A stretch of 64,000 nucleotides of DNA from Dugong dugon. Lineage: Eukaryota; Chordata; Mammalia; Sirenia; Dugongidae. The position numbers were made by a program, and so were the translations under genes. This document shows positions 37,205 through 48,260 of the stretch, one piece after another. The notes under the pieces are model-generated. The model saw nothing but the letters and a program-made list of their open reading frames with translations. It did no database searches and had not been told where the DNA came from. Position 1 is the stretch's first letter, and each line of letters opens with the position of its first letter. Location of the stretch: contig CM057476.1 of assembly GCA_030035585.1 (NCBI GenBank), forward strand, positions 17,282,501 to 17,346,500, in the 5' to 3' direction.

Positions 37205-38470
37205 CCCTTTTTTTCATTAAAATGTAACATATATATAGTAAAGCACAGAAATCTGAAGTGGACAGCCCATTGAATTTTTACAAATATATGCTCCAGGGCA
37301 ACCATCACTCACATCAAGATACTGAATATTATCAGCACCCCAGACACTTGCCCTCCCCATCAATACCTGGCCACTTCCTCCAAGGCAAGCCTCTATTCTG
37401 ACTTTCATCTGTTCTATCTCAGTGAAAAGTGGTAACTTCTATACATGCAGTCATACATATACTTTTTCTATGTCTGGTTTTTGGTCAGCATTATGCCTGT
37501 GAAATTCATACCAGGTTGTGGTATGTACTAGCAGTGTGTTCTTTTTCATTGCTGTAGAGTATTCCAGCATATGAATATGCCACAGTTTATTTTTTATTGG
37601 CATTTGGATTTTTTCCCATGCAAGGCTATTATAAATAATGCTGCTATGAACATCCTGTTTATGCTTTTGTGCACGTATGCTGTCATTTTTGTTGGGTCTA
37701 CACCTAAGAGAATGAACCCTGGTGGCACAGTGGTTAAGCACTCGGCTGCTAACTGAGAGGTCAGTGGTTCAAAACCACCAGCGACTCCTCGGGAGAAAGA
37801 TGTGGCAGTCTGCTTCTGTAAAGATGACAGCCTTGGAAACCCTACGGGGCAATATGAGTCAGAATCAACTCCATAGCCATGAGTTTTAGGATAGATGTAT
37901 ATTTAACTTTATTAGATACTGCCAAGCAGTCTTCCAAAGCAGTTGTACATTTTACACTGCCACTAGCATTGAGTCTTGTTATTTCCACATCCTCAGTAAC
38001 ACTTGATATTATCAGCATTTATTTACTTTAGCCATTCTGATGAGAGTCTAATGGTATCTCACTGTGTATTTGCATGTGTGTGTTTAATTTTTATTATGAA
38101 GTTTCAAACAAACTTAAAAATAAAATAGTGTAACGAAATGCATGTACTCCACTGCACAGTTCTAGAATCCCTCAATCCATGGCTGGTCCTGCCCGATCTA
38201 CATTACAACCACTTCCTCCTCTCTCTTATCATTTTGAAGTAATACTGGAATTATTATCAGTTCATCTGTAAATAAAGAGTAGCTATAAAACATAAGGACT
38301 TAAAAAATAATCAGTATAATACTGTTGTAGCTACAAAATTAACATTATTTCCTTATTACCATCAAATACCCAGTGTCCAAATTTTTAGGTGTCAAATGTC
38401 ATGAATTTGCATTTTTGTTTGAATCAAGATACAAATTAAAATAGGTCCACACATTGCAGTTTATTGATAA
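37205..38470 (-). mobile_element. Old L1 3' region, antisense, split by an AfroSINE
   Basis: Reversed L1 text on both sides of the SINE (ggctattataaataatgctg on the left, gccattctgatgagagtcta on the right). From about 38090 a second old LINE piece continues (catgtactccactgcacag). Confidence 0.75.
37711..37886 (+). mobile_element. AfroSINE, sense, inside old L1
   Basis: aatgaaccctggtggcacag to gagtcagaatcaactccata; about 30 bp of the tail region is deleted after accctacggggcaat. Confidence 0.92.
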
Positions 38471-38494
38471 ATCTTTTAGTTCTCTTTCAATCAA

Positions 38495-38692
38495 TAAAAA
38501 CCGATGGCCGTCGAGTTATTTCTGACTCAGAGACCCTATCGAACAGAGTAGAACTGCCCTATAGGGTTTCCAAGGCTGTATATCTTTATGGAAGCAGACA
38601 GCCACATCTTTCTCCCACAGAACTGATGAGTTCGAACTGCCGACCTTTTAGTTAGCAGCCGAGGGCTTAATCACTTCACCACCAGTTCCTCC
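38495..38692 (-). mobile_element. AfroSINE, antisense
   Basis: taaaaaccgatggccgtcga to caccaccagttcctcc. Full-length, 220 bp before the BICDL1 exon at 38913. Confidence 0.93.
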
Positions 38693-38912
38693 TTTTTTCT
38701 TTTTTTCTCTTGCAATTAGTGAAGAAACTGAGTTGTCTTGCAGAGTTTCCCATAATCTGAGTTTTGCTGACTGCACCCCCTGATGGAGACTTTCGTTCCT
38801 CTGTATTATTCTGTAAATGGGTGGTGGTTGGATCTAGAAACATCATCAGTTCAGGGTAGTTTTGTGTGTTTGTGTTTGGCATACCTGACTGCCATTTCCA
38901 TCTCGTTGAAAG

Positions 38913-39092
38913 CTGCATCAAAGCCAGCTGGAGCTCCAGGAGGTGCGCCTCTCCTGCCGGCAGCTGCAGGTGAAGGTGGAAGAACTCACTGAGGAGAGGA
39001 GTCTGCAGGGCTCTGCCACCACCAGCACATCCCTCCTGTCAGAGATAGAGCAGAGCATGGAGGCCGAGGAGCTGGAGCAGGAAAGGGAGCAG
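38913..39092 (+). CDS. BICDL1: BICDL1 coding exon c (visible residues 89-148)
   Basis: 180 nt, 60 codons, phase 0. The acceptor is tctcgttgaaag before CTG CAT CAA, a purine-interrupted and rather weak tract; the donor is CAG followed by gtgctg, also not a strong consensus. It encodes LHQSQLELQEVRLSCRQLQ, more coiled coil, a short Ser/Thr-rich break (SATTSTS) and the acidic stretch EIEQSMEAEELEQEREQ. An antisense AfroSINE lies only about 220 bp upstream (38495-38692). The match to the family is clear despite the weak splice sites. Confidence 0.94.
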
Positions 39093-39811
39093 GTGCTGAC
39101 ACCCGTCACTCCATGTGTGAGATGGCCTGGGGATTCCCAGGCAGGGCCCTGGACTTATGAGCCCAGCAGCCCTCCATATCATCAGTGCCTGCTATTTCAG
39201 CTGCCAGCCTGGCAAGGGCCGTGGCCTACACCTGGGCAAGCCCTAGGCCTGCTGCCCAGGGCTGTCACAAGCAGGCCCGGATGAAGCATGCCCCTGGCCC
39301 TCCATTCTTACCACCCTGTACAAAAAGACATTAAGAGCAGAATTGCCAGAGGACAGAGTGTCATAGGCACAGCCACATGCCATTTCCTGTGACCCCAGTG
39401 CCACTTAGGAAATATTTGTTGACTAATGATCAGCCTCATAACTTCTTGTACTGACAAAGTTATAAAACATTCATGATCCATCCTCTCCATCCAGCTGGTT
39501 TCTTTACCTACTACCCATAACTACTTACTCCCCTTATCATTTTCTGATTCCCACAAAAGTAACTGTGCTTATATGAAGAAATGTTTATTTGGCAAGTGGG
39601 AGGGCCAGAGAACAGGGAAAGTAAGAACTGGGAGTCTGTATAGACATACTGGGCCCAAAACAAGTATCAGTGTTTCTTGGGACAGGTGATTTAAAACAAA
39701 ACACAAAACTTTTTTCCCAGAACTGGTGTCCTGGGTTCAGACACGGGAAAAAGATGATCAGGTAGCAGTCTTGTTTAGAATCCAGTCAAGAGTTATTTCT
39801 TTCTGTAACAG
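39093..39811. other. BICDL1 intron, no gene or repeat seen
   Basis: Short intron of unique sequence. Confidence 0.6.
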
Positions 39812-40030
39812 CTGAGACTGCAGCTCTGGGAAGCCTACTGCCAGGTTCGCTATCTCTGCTCACACCTTCGAGGAAACGACAGTGCTGACTCAGCCGTCTC
39901 CACAGACTCCTCAATGGACGAGTCTTCAGAAACCTCATCCGCCAAGGACGTGCCAGCCGGCAGCTTGCGCACTGCCCTCAACGAACTCAAGAGACTGATA
40001 CAGAGCATTGTGGATGGCATGGAGCCCACG
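39812..40030 (+). CDS. BICDL1: BICDL1 coding exon d with Ser/Asp-rich linker (visible residues 149-221)
   Basis: 219 nt, 73 codons, phase 0. The acceptor is ttctttctgtaacag before CTG AGA CTG; the donor is ACG followed by gtaaga. The first third (LRLQLWEAYCQVRYLCSHLR) is helical. A low-complexity linker rich in Ser, Asp and Glu follows (GNDSADSAVSTDSSMDESSE and on), then another helix start, LRTALNELKRLIQSIVDGM. The linker probably separates the N-terminal dynein-binding coil from the C-terminal Rab6-binding coil and has many possible phosphorylation sites; that division is inferred from the BICD family. Confidence 0.96.
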
Positions 40031-40869
40031 GTAAGAGGCCAGTCCAGAAGTTCCTTACCCCCCAGGTTCTGGCTAGGGGTAGGTTGAAACCAGCCCTGGA
40101 ATTGGAGCCTTATAAAATATCTGCAGGTATTTCTTCTGAGTGTTTACTTGTTTGAGAGCATTGAATACTTGTGATCATACAGGGGGGCTAGGTGCTCTTC
40201 CTGCAGCTACTGGGGTGCACAACTGGAGTCCTTAGAGTTTGTACAAGCAATAGGGGCTTCAAGGCCAAGAGATTTCCTTAGAAGCTTTAACTATAGGAAC
40301 TTGTTCAGGTTAAAAACTGCAAGTTACTATTCATAGCCCATTGGACCTTGTGGTGGTTGCTGGTTATGAATAGGCAAATGTAAAAGATTGGAAGCTTTGG
40401 CCAAAAGGATACAGAAAGTTGAGTTAAACTGCAAGGGCCTTTCAGAACTCCAGATGAGGCTCCTCCTGAGAAGGAGAGGGCAGTTCAAGTGGGCATCCTG
40501 GGCAGAGTGACATTTCCTGCAGCTTCACAGCAGGTTTCTGCCCCATTTACCCTCCACCCACACTCCCAGCTCTTAGGCTATTATGTCTCTTCAGGTTTCA
40601 TCTTTTACAGAATAGTTGTGTCTTTCTACCCATATGAGGTGAAGTAAGATGATAGGATGTTGTTCTTACCTGAGCATGCTGTGTTGATTTTGTGGGATGT
40701 ATCGCTGGGGTCCATGGGGGCCAGCCTTTGTGGGGAAAGAGAACGGTCGGAGTGGACGTGTAGCTCGTTACAAACAGATTATTCCCCTTTCACAAGCACT
40801 GAAACAAGAATAAACGTCTAAAAAATCAAGAAAATGGAAAATGTCTGGCTGTTGTTTACAGACTGAAAT
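40031..40869. other. BICDL1 intron, no gene or repeat seen
   Basis: Unique sequence leading into the pyrimidine tract. Confidence 0.55.
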
Positions 40870-41129
40870 TGAGCAAGAGACTCTTTCTCCCCTAATCTTC
40901 TTTCTTCCCTCTTTGTCTCTCTCCCCTTTTTTCTCTCTTCCCTCCCCCTCTATCATTTCCCATTATCGTCCTCCTCATCATCTTTCCATTCCCCTCACCA
41001 ACCACCCCCCCTCCCCTCCACCTCTCCCCCTCTCCATCTCTCCCCATCTCCACCTCCCTCCACTTCTTCCCCATCGGTCCCCTTCACCCTCATCATCTCT
41101 CTGGCTGGATCACATTCTCTTGCTGTCAG
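40870..41129 (+). promoter_or_regulatory. Long pyrimidine tract upstream of the 144-nt exon
   Basis: About 260 bases directly before the acceptor of the 41130 exon are almost pure C and T on the BICDL1 sense strand, with runs such as ctctctccccttttttctct. An ordinary polypyrimidine tract covers 15-40 bases. It contains many UCUU/CUCUCU-type sequences of the kind bound by PTB (PTBP1/2) proteins. It could also be a simple expansion without function, or form triplex DNA. Confidence 0.7.
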
Positions 41130-41273
41130 AGCTCCCGGAGAATTGATGATGACTCCTTAGAAGAACAGATAAGGCAGACCAGTGAGGACTCAAGAGCCCT
41201 AAGGGAACTCATGGAGGGAGAGAGGGGTAAACTGAGGCAAAGCCTAGAAGAGCTGCAGCAACTCCACAGTCAG
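41130..41273 (+). CDS. BICDL1: BICDL1 coding exon e, possible cassette exon (visible residues 222-269)
   Basis: 144 nt, 48 codons, phase 0 at both ends, so including or skipping it keeps the frame. The acceptor is cattctcttgctgtcag before AGC TCC CGG; the donor is CAG followed by gtgaga, a strong site. It encodes SSRRIDDDSLEEQIRQTSED, then a heptad-like run ending SLEELQQLHSQ, which extends the C-terminal coil. The codons and splice sites look fully maintained. I am not sure this segment is in the main isoform of other mammals; with it the visible protein is 406 residues, without it 358. Confidence 0.88.
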
Positions 41274-44009
41274 GTGAGAACCCCCATCTTCAGCCCAGGG
41301 CAGGGAATGTGCACGCGTCTGTGGGCCCTCCTGGGGCCCTGGTGAGTTTCCCTCTCCCATTTGAATTTGAGAGGTGACTTTCCTCTGACAACCCTCAGGG
41401 GACTGTGACCTGAAGTTGAGGTGAGCTGGGTATCTTCAAGAGAGGAAACCAATCCTCTGGTTTAGCCCAAAGTAAAATTGGCGGAGATAGGAATAGCTGG
41501 TCCTTGTCTTCTCCAGTGACACATTACCTTCCACAGAGCCAAAAGCCAGTCAGTGGATGCTGACGTTGAAAGAGGACACAGCTCCCAAAACACTTAGTGA
41601 TGTTTCTTCCAGCAGCTGCTGAGCAGGAAGTTTGCAAACCAAGTTAACAATTGATCTTTGCAGGACTGCTCCCTCTTTATAAATGCTATCACCTCTGTTG
41701 GCCTGCTTTTCAGCTTTAGAAGAACTCAGTGCTGTTCCTGTGTTCCTTCTGTGTTGATCATGATTGCATCCTTGACAACAGTGGAGAAGAACGTCTATAG
41801 TCTGATCTGAAAAGATATATAAGGGCTGAGGAGCAGCCCCACCCAGAAAGGAGGTTTTAGAATCTATTCTAGGAGATATATAAAGGCGCTTCCTTTTGAC
41901 TAGGGTCGTGTGTAGTCCCCTACTGCTGTGGGGGACACCACACAGGTAGCGTTTTGCCCCCACCCAGCCTGCCCGTTTTCCTTGTCTAAGGCTGTTCATC
42001 CCTTCCTGCTACATGACATTTCTGAGAGATGGGACTTAAGCCAGGCTATTACTTCAATTAGTCTTCCTTAAATTTAAGAGACTCTTCTAGAAATAAACTC
42101 CTGTCTTTTTATTTCTTTGGATCATACCCATTAGTCTCCCTAATATTATCCTCTTGGAAAATAGGGGGAGACCCACCCACAGCCATGACCGTACTTCTCT
42201 TTCTGTGAGGGAGCAGGTAACAAGGACACAGGCTGTTTAAAGCTGTGGCTTGTTCCTGGCAAAGCCCTGGGAGTGTGGAGTAGGGCAGCCAGAGACAGTC
42301 TCGGTCCTAGAACCTGAGACCCCAGGTGGTAGTTGGCCGGGGGGTGGTTCTGACTCAGGGCTAAATCCCTTAAAACGAGAAGAATAAAACCAAAAGAAGG
42401 TTGAATCTACACGTTCTTGGATTGATAAAAATGTTACTAATTTTAAAGCCTATTTATGTTTCTGAGGGGTATTTCTGCTCATCAGCTCTTTGATATTGGC
42501 TGGTTTTTTCCATTTGTTTTTTGTTTCTCAGGATTATAAAATTGAAAGCTCCCCAGAGGACAGTATTTCATTCAGAAACATAAGCAAAGCGTAGATTGCT
42601 GAGAGTCTGGTGTGGAGCTATTTAGGAAGCCGTCTCCACCGGGAAAGTTTCCTTAAAAATTCAGCCAATAACTGGTTTAGGCCAAGTCCTGTGGATTCCC
42701 TTCCAAATAGTTCATCAAGTAGATGGATGCACTGAGGACCCACAGCGGGTGTAGAGCTGGGCTCCTCACTCGGGTCATCTCTCCCCAAATGCTCAAAGCT
42801 GAAAACCTCTCAGCCAAAGCAGCTGGAGGGAGGAACAGTGAAACTCTGAGACAGTGGGTGGGATGCAGATTGAGGTCTAGAATGATGGTGGAAATGGCAG
42901 CAGTTACAGCAGACATCCAGGTCTCCCTGCAGCATTGGTTGAGCACCCACTATGTGCCTAACACCGCACAAGACCTGAGAGGCACAAGGTAAAAGTGACA
43001 GGGCCCCTGCACCCCAGAAACTCAGTATCAGGAGGGGAGTCAGAACCATCTTTGTACCCTTTGAGGGGGCAGGGCCTAGACAAGGTTAGGTGGAACCAGG
43101 ATTCCAGCAAATAGCTCTTAGACCAGGGTGGGAGGTGGAGTTGAGGCAAACATCATCCAAGGATCCAGTCTACGAGCCCACTGCCTTTCTACCAGAGTGT
43201 GCGCTTTTCTCTCCTGGAAACTAGGCCAGAGGTAAAAGGTATAGGGCCTGGGAGGTGATGAAACTAGCAACACCTGCCCCCTCAGAAGCCTCCACAAATT
43301 TTTTAGAGAGCTTGGGTTCAGTTTAACTGATAACTAGCTGTCTGAGGCAAAATCCATAGCCAGACCTGAAAGCTGGCCCAGCGCTATTCTCTTGCTGAGT
43401 TAGTGCACAAGTCCCCAACTCCATGCCCTCTGGAGGGCCCCCCACACCCTCTGTGTCACTGGCAAGGAGCTCCCCTCCCTCCATTCCCCACAGCTCTCCA
43501 GACTCCTGCTCACCTTGTCTGGTGAGGGCTGGGTATAGAGCAGCTTCCGCTGAGGCAGGGTGGATCTCTGGGTGATTTGTCTGTAGCAATATGAAAACCA
43601 CTTACCTGTGAAGTCCCTCAGCCATTTCTCAAGCCAGTGAACCTAGTTGTAAGAGGCTTAGTGAGAAACAGTCCTGGCTCTGGTGTTTGAATCCTTTATG
43701 CTTGACTAGCTGCGTGCCAGATACTCCAGAAAAGGACTTAGAAGCACAGGAGAACTGATACTGGGAGCAGTCAAGGCCTTCACTAGTAAAACCTTGATAG
43801 CTCCTTCTCTATAAAATCTCAGCATGTTCTTTTTCCTCAGTTCTCCTAGCCACTGCCCTAGTTCTGATCTTCATTGTTTCACACCTGGATGTAGTAATTA
43901 CTTCCCAACTCGCCTGCCTTCCCCCAGCCCACCAACTCTCCAGATGAATTGGATTGATCCTCTTGAAGCATAACTTGAAAACAGACACCCTTCTAGTAAG
44001 TCCTGGGCA
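41274..44009. other. BICDL1 intron, no gene seen
   Basis: Mostly unique. A MIR-like patch may lie near 42925-43030 (gagcacccactatgtgccta). Confidence 0.5.
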
Positions 44010-44160
44010 GGGCTTCAAACCGGTTGGTTCTGGTTTAAACCCCTGCCAAGAATTTGCATTTCCACCCCAGATATACTAAATCAGAATCTAAAATTTAACA
44101 AGATCCCCAGGTGATTCTTACGTATAACCTCCTGGGAGCTTGTTAGAAATGCACCTTAGA
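44010..44160 (+). repeat. MER5-like hAT remnant
   Basis: ttcaaaccggttggttctgg, then agaatttgcatttccacccc and gatccccaggtgattcttac. Same family as the two copies at 45632-45897. Confidence 0.65.
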
Positions 44161-44839
44161 GGCCCTGGTTCTGGGCTGGCTTCCCACTAATCAATAATGA
44201 GAAGCCTCTGGCCTTCGTGGCCGCCACAGTCTGCTTGCATTCTCATTAGCCAGCCTTCTGTCCTCTCATTTCCCACCTCACCTCCTTTGTGTTAGCAGCA
44301 CAAACAAAGGCTGTGAAAAGGATGGCACACCTGCCCATGCTTTTCCACACCTGGGCCTTGTCTCCAGCTCATCTCTCTGCCCGGAAGACCCTTTGTCCCA
44401 GCTGCACATAGCTCGACCCCATCGTCCTTCAAGTTCTCCATCGGTGTCACTTGCTCCACAAAACCCTCTTCGTTCCCTCTGTCATGGAGCATCCCTGGCT
44501 CAGCTTTGCTATAGTTACCCTCATTCACATCTTATCTTCCCAGTTAAACCCTAGATCCCTGAGGATAAGCTCAGGCCCCATTTGTCTTTGTCTCCTACAG
44601 CAGCGAGCACAGGGCCTTGCCTAGAGTGGGCACCTAAATAATTGTTGCATGAGAGAGAGGATATATTCAGGATGTTTTCTTTGATGCTATTCAATTGTGG
44701 GGACACCCACTTTATTTGGGAAAAGTGGGTTTAGGATGGAAGTAACCCTAAATCAGTGTATAGATAAGCCAGACTGATCCTCAGAAGTTGGTCCTGCACA
44801 GACGGAGGAGGAGGAGTGGAGCAGACAGCCATTTGCCAG

Positions 44840-45000
44840 GCAGGCACTGGGCTCGGCCCTTGATAGTATGTATCTCATTTGATGTCTACAACAGCCTGAG
44901 GAAGAATAATTATTTTTATTCCTGCTTTTTATGAAAGGTTTAAAAAAGATTAAGTCCCTCATCACTTCTCCTAAGGCAGAAGGCTGGTAAGCTGTACCTT
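44840..45000 (-). repeat. MIR SINE, antisense, diverged
   Basis: caggcaggcactgggctcgg, tctcatttgatgtctacaac and tccctcatcacttctcctaa. Confidence 0.6.
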
Positions 45001-45631
45001 TACCAGGCCAAAGTAAAAAGTTCTTCTGCAGTTTTATCTGGAGCATATTAAATACTGGTATTTCCTGCCTAGAATGTAGTCTCACCTGTTCCTTTCTCAG
45101 CTTGCACAACACCTGGCTGGCCCTCAGCTGCCCTGAGGCCATGTCAGGGCTCATTTGGTCTGAGGCGGGCTGTCTGTCTCCACCAGGTGCTTTCTGGGTC
45201 TTGCATCATTCTGGCCTACCGGGCAGCAGAACCTGCAGTAAACAGGCAGAGGCAGCCTTCTTACCTGGGCCCTATGTGCCTCGGGGCTGGATGCATATGC
45301 AGGCACCGCCCCTGCTGACTTCTTACCCTGGTTTTCTAACCCAACCCACCTGCTCCTTCCCCACCACACCACAGAAGATGTAGCTTCGGGCTGTTCTCAG
45401 TACAGAGCAACGGCCCTGGTGTTCCCTACCAGTCTCCTGACAGTACAGAATCTCTTGTCAATGGTATGCGGTGTCCTCTGAACTCCTAGAGATGGCTGCT
45501 CCTCAGGGCCTGGCGACTCTGCTGTTTCAGTCTGGGGAGAGTCTAACGTGTCTCCAGGAAGCTTGATCTTCAGCCTTAGTCCTAAGCCTGTGCTTGGTAC
45601 CATTCTATCTAAAGATGATTAGACCAGGCCT

Positions 45632-45897
45632 TCAAACCGGTTCATTCTGGTTCAGACCTCTGCTGAGAATTTGCATTTCTAACAAGTTCCCAGTCGATGC
45701 TAATACTACTGTTTAGGAATCAATTCTGAGAACCACTAGTAGAGCAGTGGTTCTCAAAGTTCATTATATATAAGGGTCACCTGGGGATCTTGTTAAACTG
45801 TAGATTGAGATTCAGTATATCTGAGGTGGAAATGCAAATTCTCAGCAAGGGTTTGAATCAGAATGAGCTGGTTTGAAGTTCCAGATTGGACCTGGGA
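45632..45897. repeat. Head-to-head pair of MER5-like hAT remnants
   Basis: A sense copy (about 45632-45742) and an antisense copy (about 45735-45897) face each other. The outer 50 bases form an inverted repeat (ttcaaaccggttcattctgg on the left, its near complement gaatgagctggtttgaa on the right). The inner joint carries hAT-type ends (gagaaccacta and gcagtggttctcaaag). Confidence 0.75.
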
Positions 45898-46133
45898 CTT
45901 GAAGAGAAGAGTGGGACTGAAAGGTGGTATCTGTGCCTTGTGAGAGGAAGGCAGACCTGTGTGGATGGATCCTCCCCGCTGGAAAAATGTCACACTATAT
46001 GTAATATTTAACAAGAGGGCAGGGTCAGACAGCCTGACTCATGTTTGAACTTACCAACTGTGAGAAGAAGGGGCTGCAACCCTTCCAGTCATTCAATGGA
46101 TTCTTAACAAAACCTCTACTGGGCAGGGTTTCT

Positions 46134-46366
46134 TTTTTATTTTTTATTGTGTAAACTTAGGTGAAAGTTTACAGCACAAATTAGTCTCTCATTCAAAAAT
46201 TTATACACAAATTGTTTTGTGACACTGGTTGCAATCCCCGCAATATATCAGCACTGTCCCCCTTCCCCTTTACACCACAGGTTCCCCGTGTCCATTTGTC
46301 CAGGTTTCCTGTCCCTTTCTGCCTTCTCGTCTTTGCTTTTGGGCAAGGGTTGCCCATTTGGTCTTG
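46134..46366 (-). mobile_element. Truncated LINE 3' tail, antisense, perfect 16-bp target duplication
   Basis: 233 bp, T-rich at its left end. Flanked by identical copies of actgggcagggtttct at 46118-46133 and 46367-46382. Contains the reversed tail module (caaattgttttgtgacactg). The perfect 16-bp duplication suggests a fairly recent L1-type insertion. Confidence 0.93.
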
Positions 46367-46382
46367 ACTGGGCAGGGTTTCT

Positions 46383-47533
46383 GATTGCAAGAAACAGAAA
46401 CTTGCTCTACTTAAGCGGGAAGAGAATAGTGGAGTTCACTCTGGTAGATCACAGAATTGACAGGAAGGCTGGAGAAGCAGGCTCCAAAAATAGGAAGGAG
46501 CCATGGGAAGTGGGGCAGGAGAAACAATCTGTGACCCCTGTAGGTGGTTTCCTCCTGGCCTGTGGCTTGGCTTTCCTGCCTCGAGATGTGACTGGCAAGT
46601 CTGCGTCACTTGCTCGTGCCCAGGCTGCCTGGGAAAGGAAATGTCTCCCTTCCTTTGGCTTCCTTTACAGGCCATGCTCTGCTCATACAACCAGAAATGC
46701 CTCAGAATAGGAAGGTATTTGGGATGATGAGTAGCCAGTAAATGACAGATGTCCAGTGCACAAGTGTTGGCATTAACCACTGCAGTCAGTCAGATTGCAC
46801 AAATGGATCTGACATGGCTCCTGTTGTGAGCTCATAGTGTAAAGGAGTTACTGTGCCGTGGGAAGGGATAAGCCCAGTCACCAAGGGAGCCACTAGGAGG
46901 GGCATCTGACTGCCAAAGGATGACTCCAGGTTGGGCATGAGGTCCTGAGTTGGCTGTGGTGCCAGTCACTGAAGCACAGACCACAGAAAAGGCAACAGAT
47001 TTGAAGTGAAAGATGATAACATCATTATGTGGCTTTAACCTGGGGAGGTGTATGAAGAAGGAAGGAGAGCCAGGCTGTGCCAAGCGCTATCAGAGAGCTG
47101 AGTGATGGGAACCAGGGCCACTTGAGACCATGTTGATAGCAGCTCTCCATGTTGAGTAGAAGGTGGCTGGAAACAAAACTTGAGTCCCTCGCCAGAGCAC
47201 TGAGGCATTCAGGGCCGTCTTTCCTTAGTTACCTGGGAGTGCCTTGAAATGAAAGAGGTCGCATGGGGTGCTGGAGACAAAGAGGATCTGGCCTCGTTTC
47301 TGCAGGTTCAGGGCTGTGTTCCCCATTGTCCCATTGCCACTGTGCTCACGCCTAGCATGGGGCACCCCTTCTTTAGAAGAGACTTCCTGAAGCTCAGAGA
47401 CTTCAGGCAAAGGAAACTACCCGCTGTCCCCACCCCCACCCCACACAGATCCCTGTGCCTGCTCGGGTTTTCTGGTTCCTTTTTCCCAGCAGCAGTGATA
47501 GCATCACGCTCACTCTCCTTGGGCTCCTGTCAG
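46383..47533. other. BICDL1 intron, no gene seen
   Basis: Unique sequence. A 163-codon frame spans the repeat junction at 46219-46710 but has no support. Confidence 0.55.
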
Positions 47534-47664
47534 GTGACGCTGCTGAGTGTGGAGATGACTGCCCTGAAGGAGGAGAGAGACCGACTCAGAGTGACGTCTG
47601 GGGATAAGGAGCCGAAGGAACAGCTTCAGAAGGCCATCAGGGACCGGGATGACGCCATCGCAAA
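47534..47664 (+). CDS. BICDL1: BICDL1 coding exon f (visible residues 270-312 plus split Lys)
   Basis: 131 nt: 43 codons plus AA of a split Lys codon. The acceptor is gggctcctgtcag before GTG ACG CTG; the donor is the near-ideal gtgagt at 47665. It encodes VTLLSVEMTALKEERDRLRV, a short Gly-Asp-Lys-Glu-Pro break, then EQLQKAIRDRDDAIA. This begins the conserved C-terminal coil that in BICD-family proteins carries the Rab6/cargo-binding surface. Confidence 0.96.
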
Positions 47665-47679
47665 GTGAGTGGGATCGCT

Positions 47680-48260
47680 TGTTTGATTTTATGTTTTAAT
47701 TACACAAGTAACATGTGAGTATACCTCAGTTGAAACAATTAAATCCTGCAGAAGAATACAGGGATGAAAAGTTAGAGGCTGCTTGCTGCCCCCCTCACCC
47801 CCAGTCCCATTCTTCTCCACAGACACACTCTTGAAAGTCGGGTGTGCACGTTTTGCAGATCTTTTTCCTGTGCGTACATAGGAGTATATGCAATATTGTT
47901 GTTGTTACGTGCTGTGGAGTTGATTTTGACTCATAGTGACCCCATGTGCCAGAGTAGAACTGCCCCATAGGGTTTTCTTGGCTGTGATCTTTACGGGAGT
48001 GGATTGCCAGGTCTTTCTCCTGTGGAGCCGCTGGTGCGTCAAATCGACAACCTTTCAGTTAGCAGCCAAGCACTTAACCACCAGAGCTCCTTATGTGCAA
48101 TATAGTTGTTGGTTTATTTTGTTTTTTTTAACATCAATAGGATGATATTCTATATGCCTTGCTTTTTTTTGCTTAATATATTTTAGAGAGCTTTCCATTT
48201 TGTTTATATATATATTTATAATATATAAAATATATGTTATAAATAATATATATAATTAGT
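47680..48260 (-). mobile_element. Old L1 3' fragment, antisense, split by AfroSINE, with AT-rich end
   Basis: Left part ttacacaagtaacatgtgag, right part aataggatgatattctatat; 48203-48257 is almost pure A/T. Confidence 0.6.
47897..48090 (-). mobile_element. AfroSINE, antisense
   Basis: gttgttgttacgtgctgtgg to cttaaccaccagagctcc. Flanks atatgcaatat and tatgtgcaatat form an imperfect target duplication. Confidence 0.93.

Noticed and set aside
46219-46710. A 163-codon plus-strand frame
   Set aside because: It starts inside a truncated LINE tail and runs across its border into unique intron, so it cannot be an old coding unit.
8553-48090. tRNA-like heads with box A/B sequences at many places
   Set aside because: They belong to AfroSINEs; none folds into an intact tRNA with proper arms, so no tRNA gene is called.
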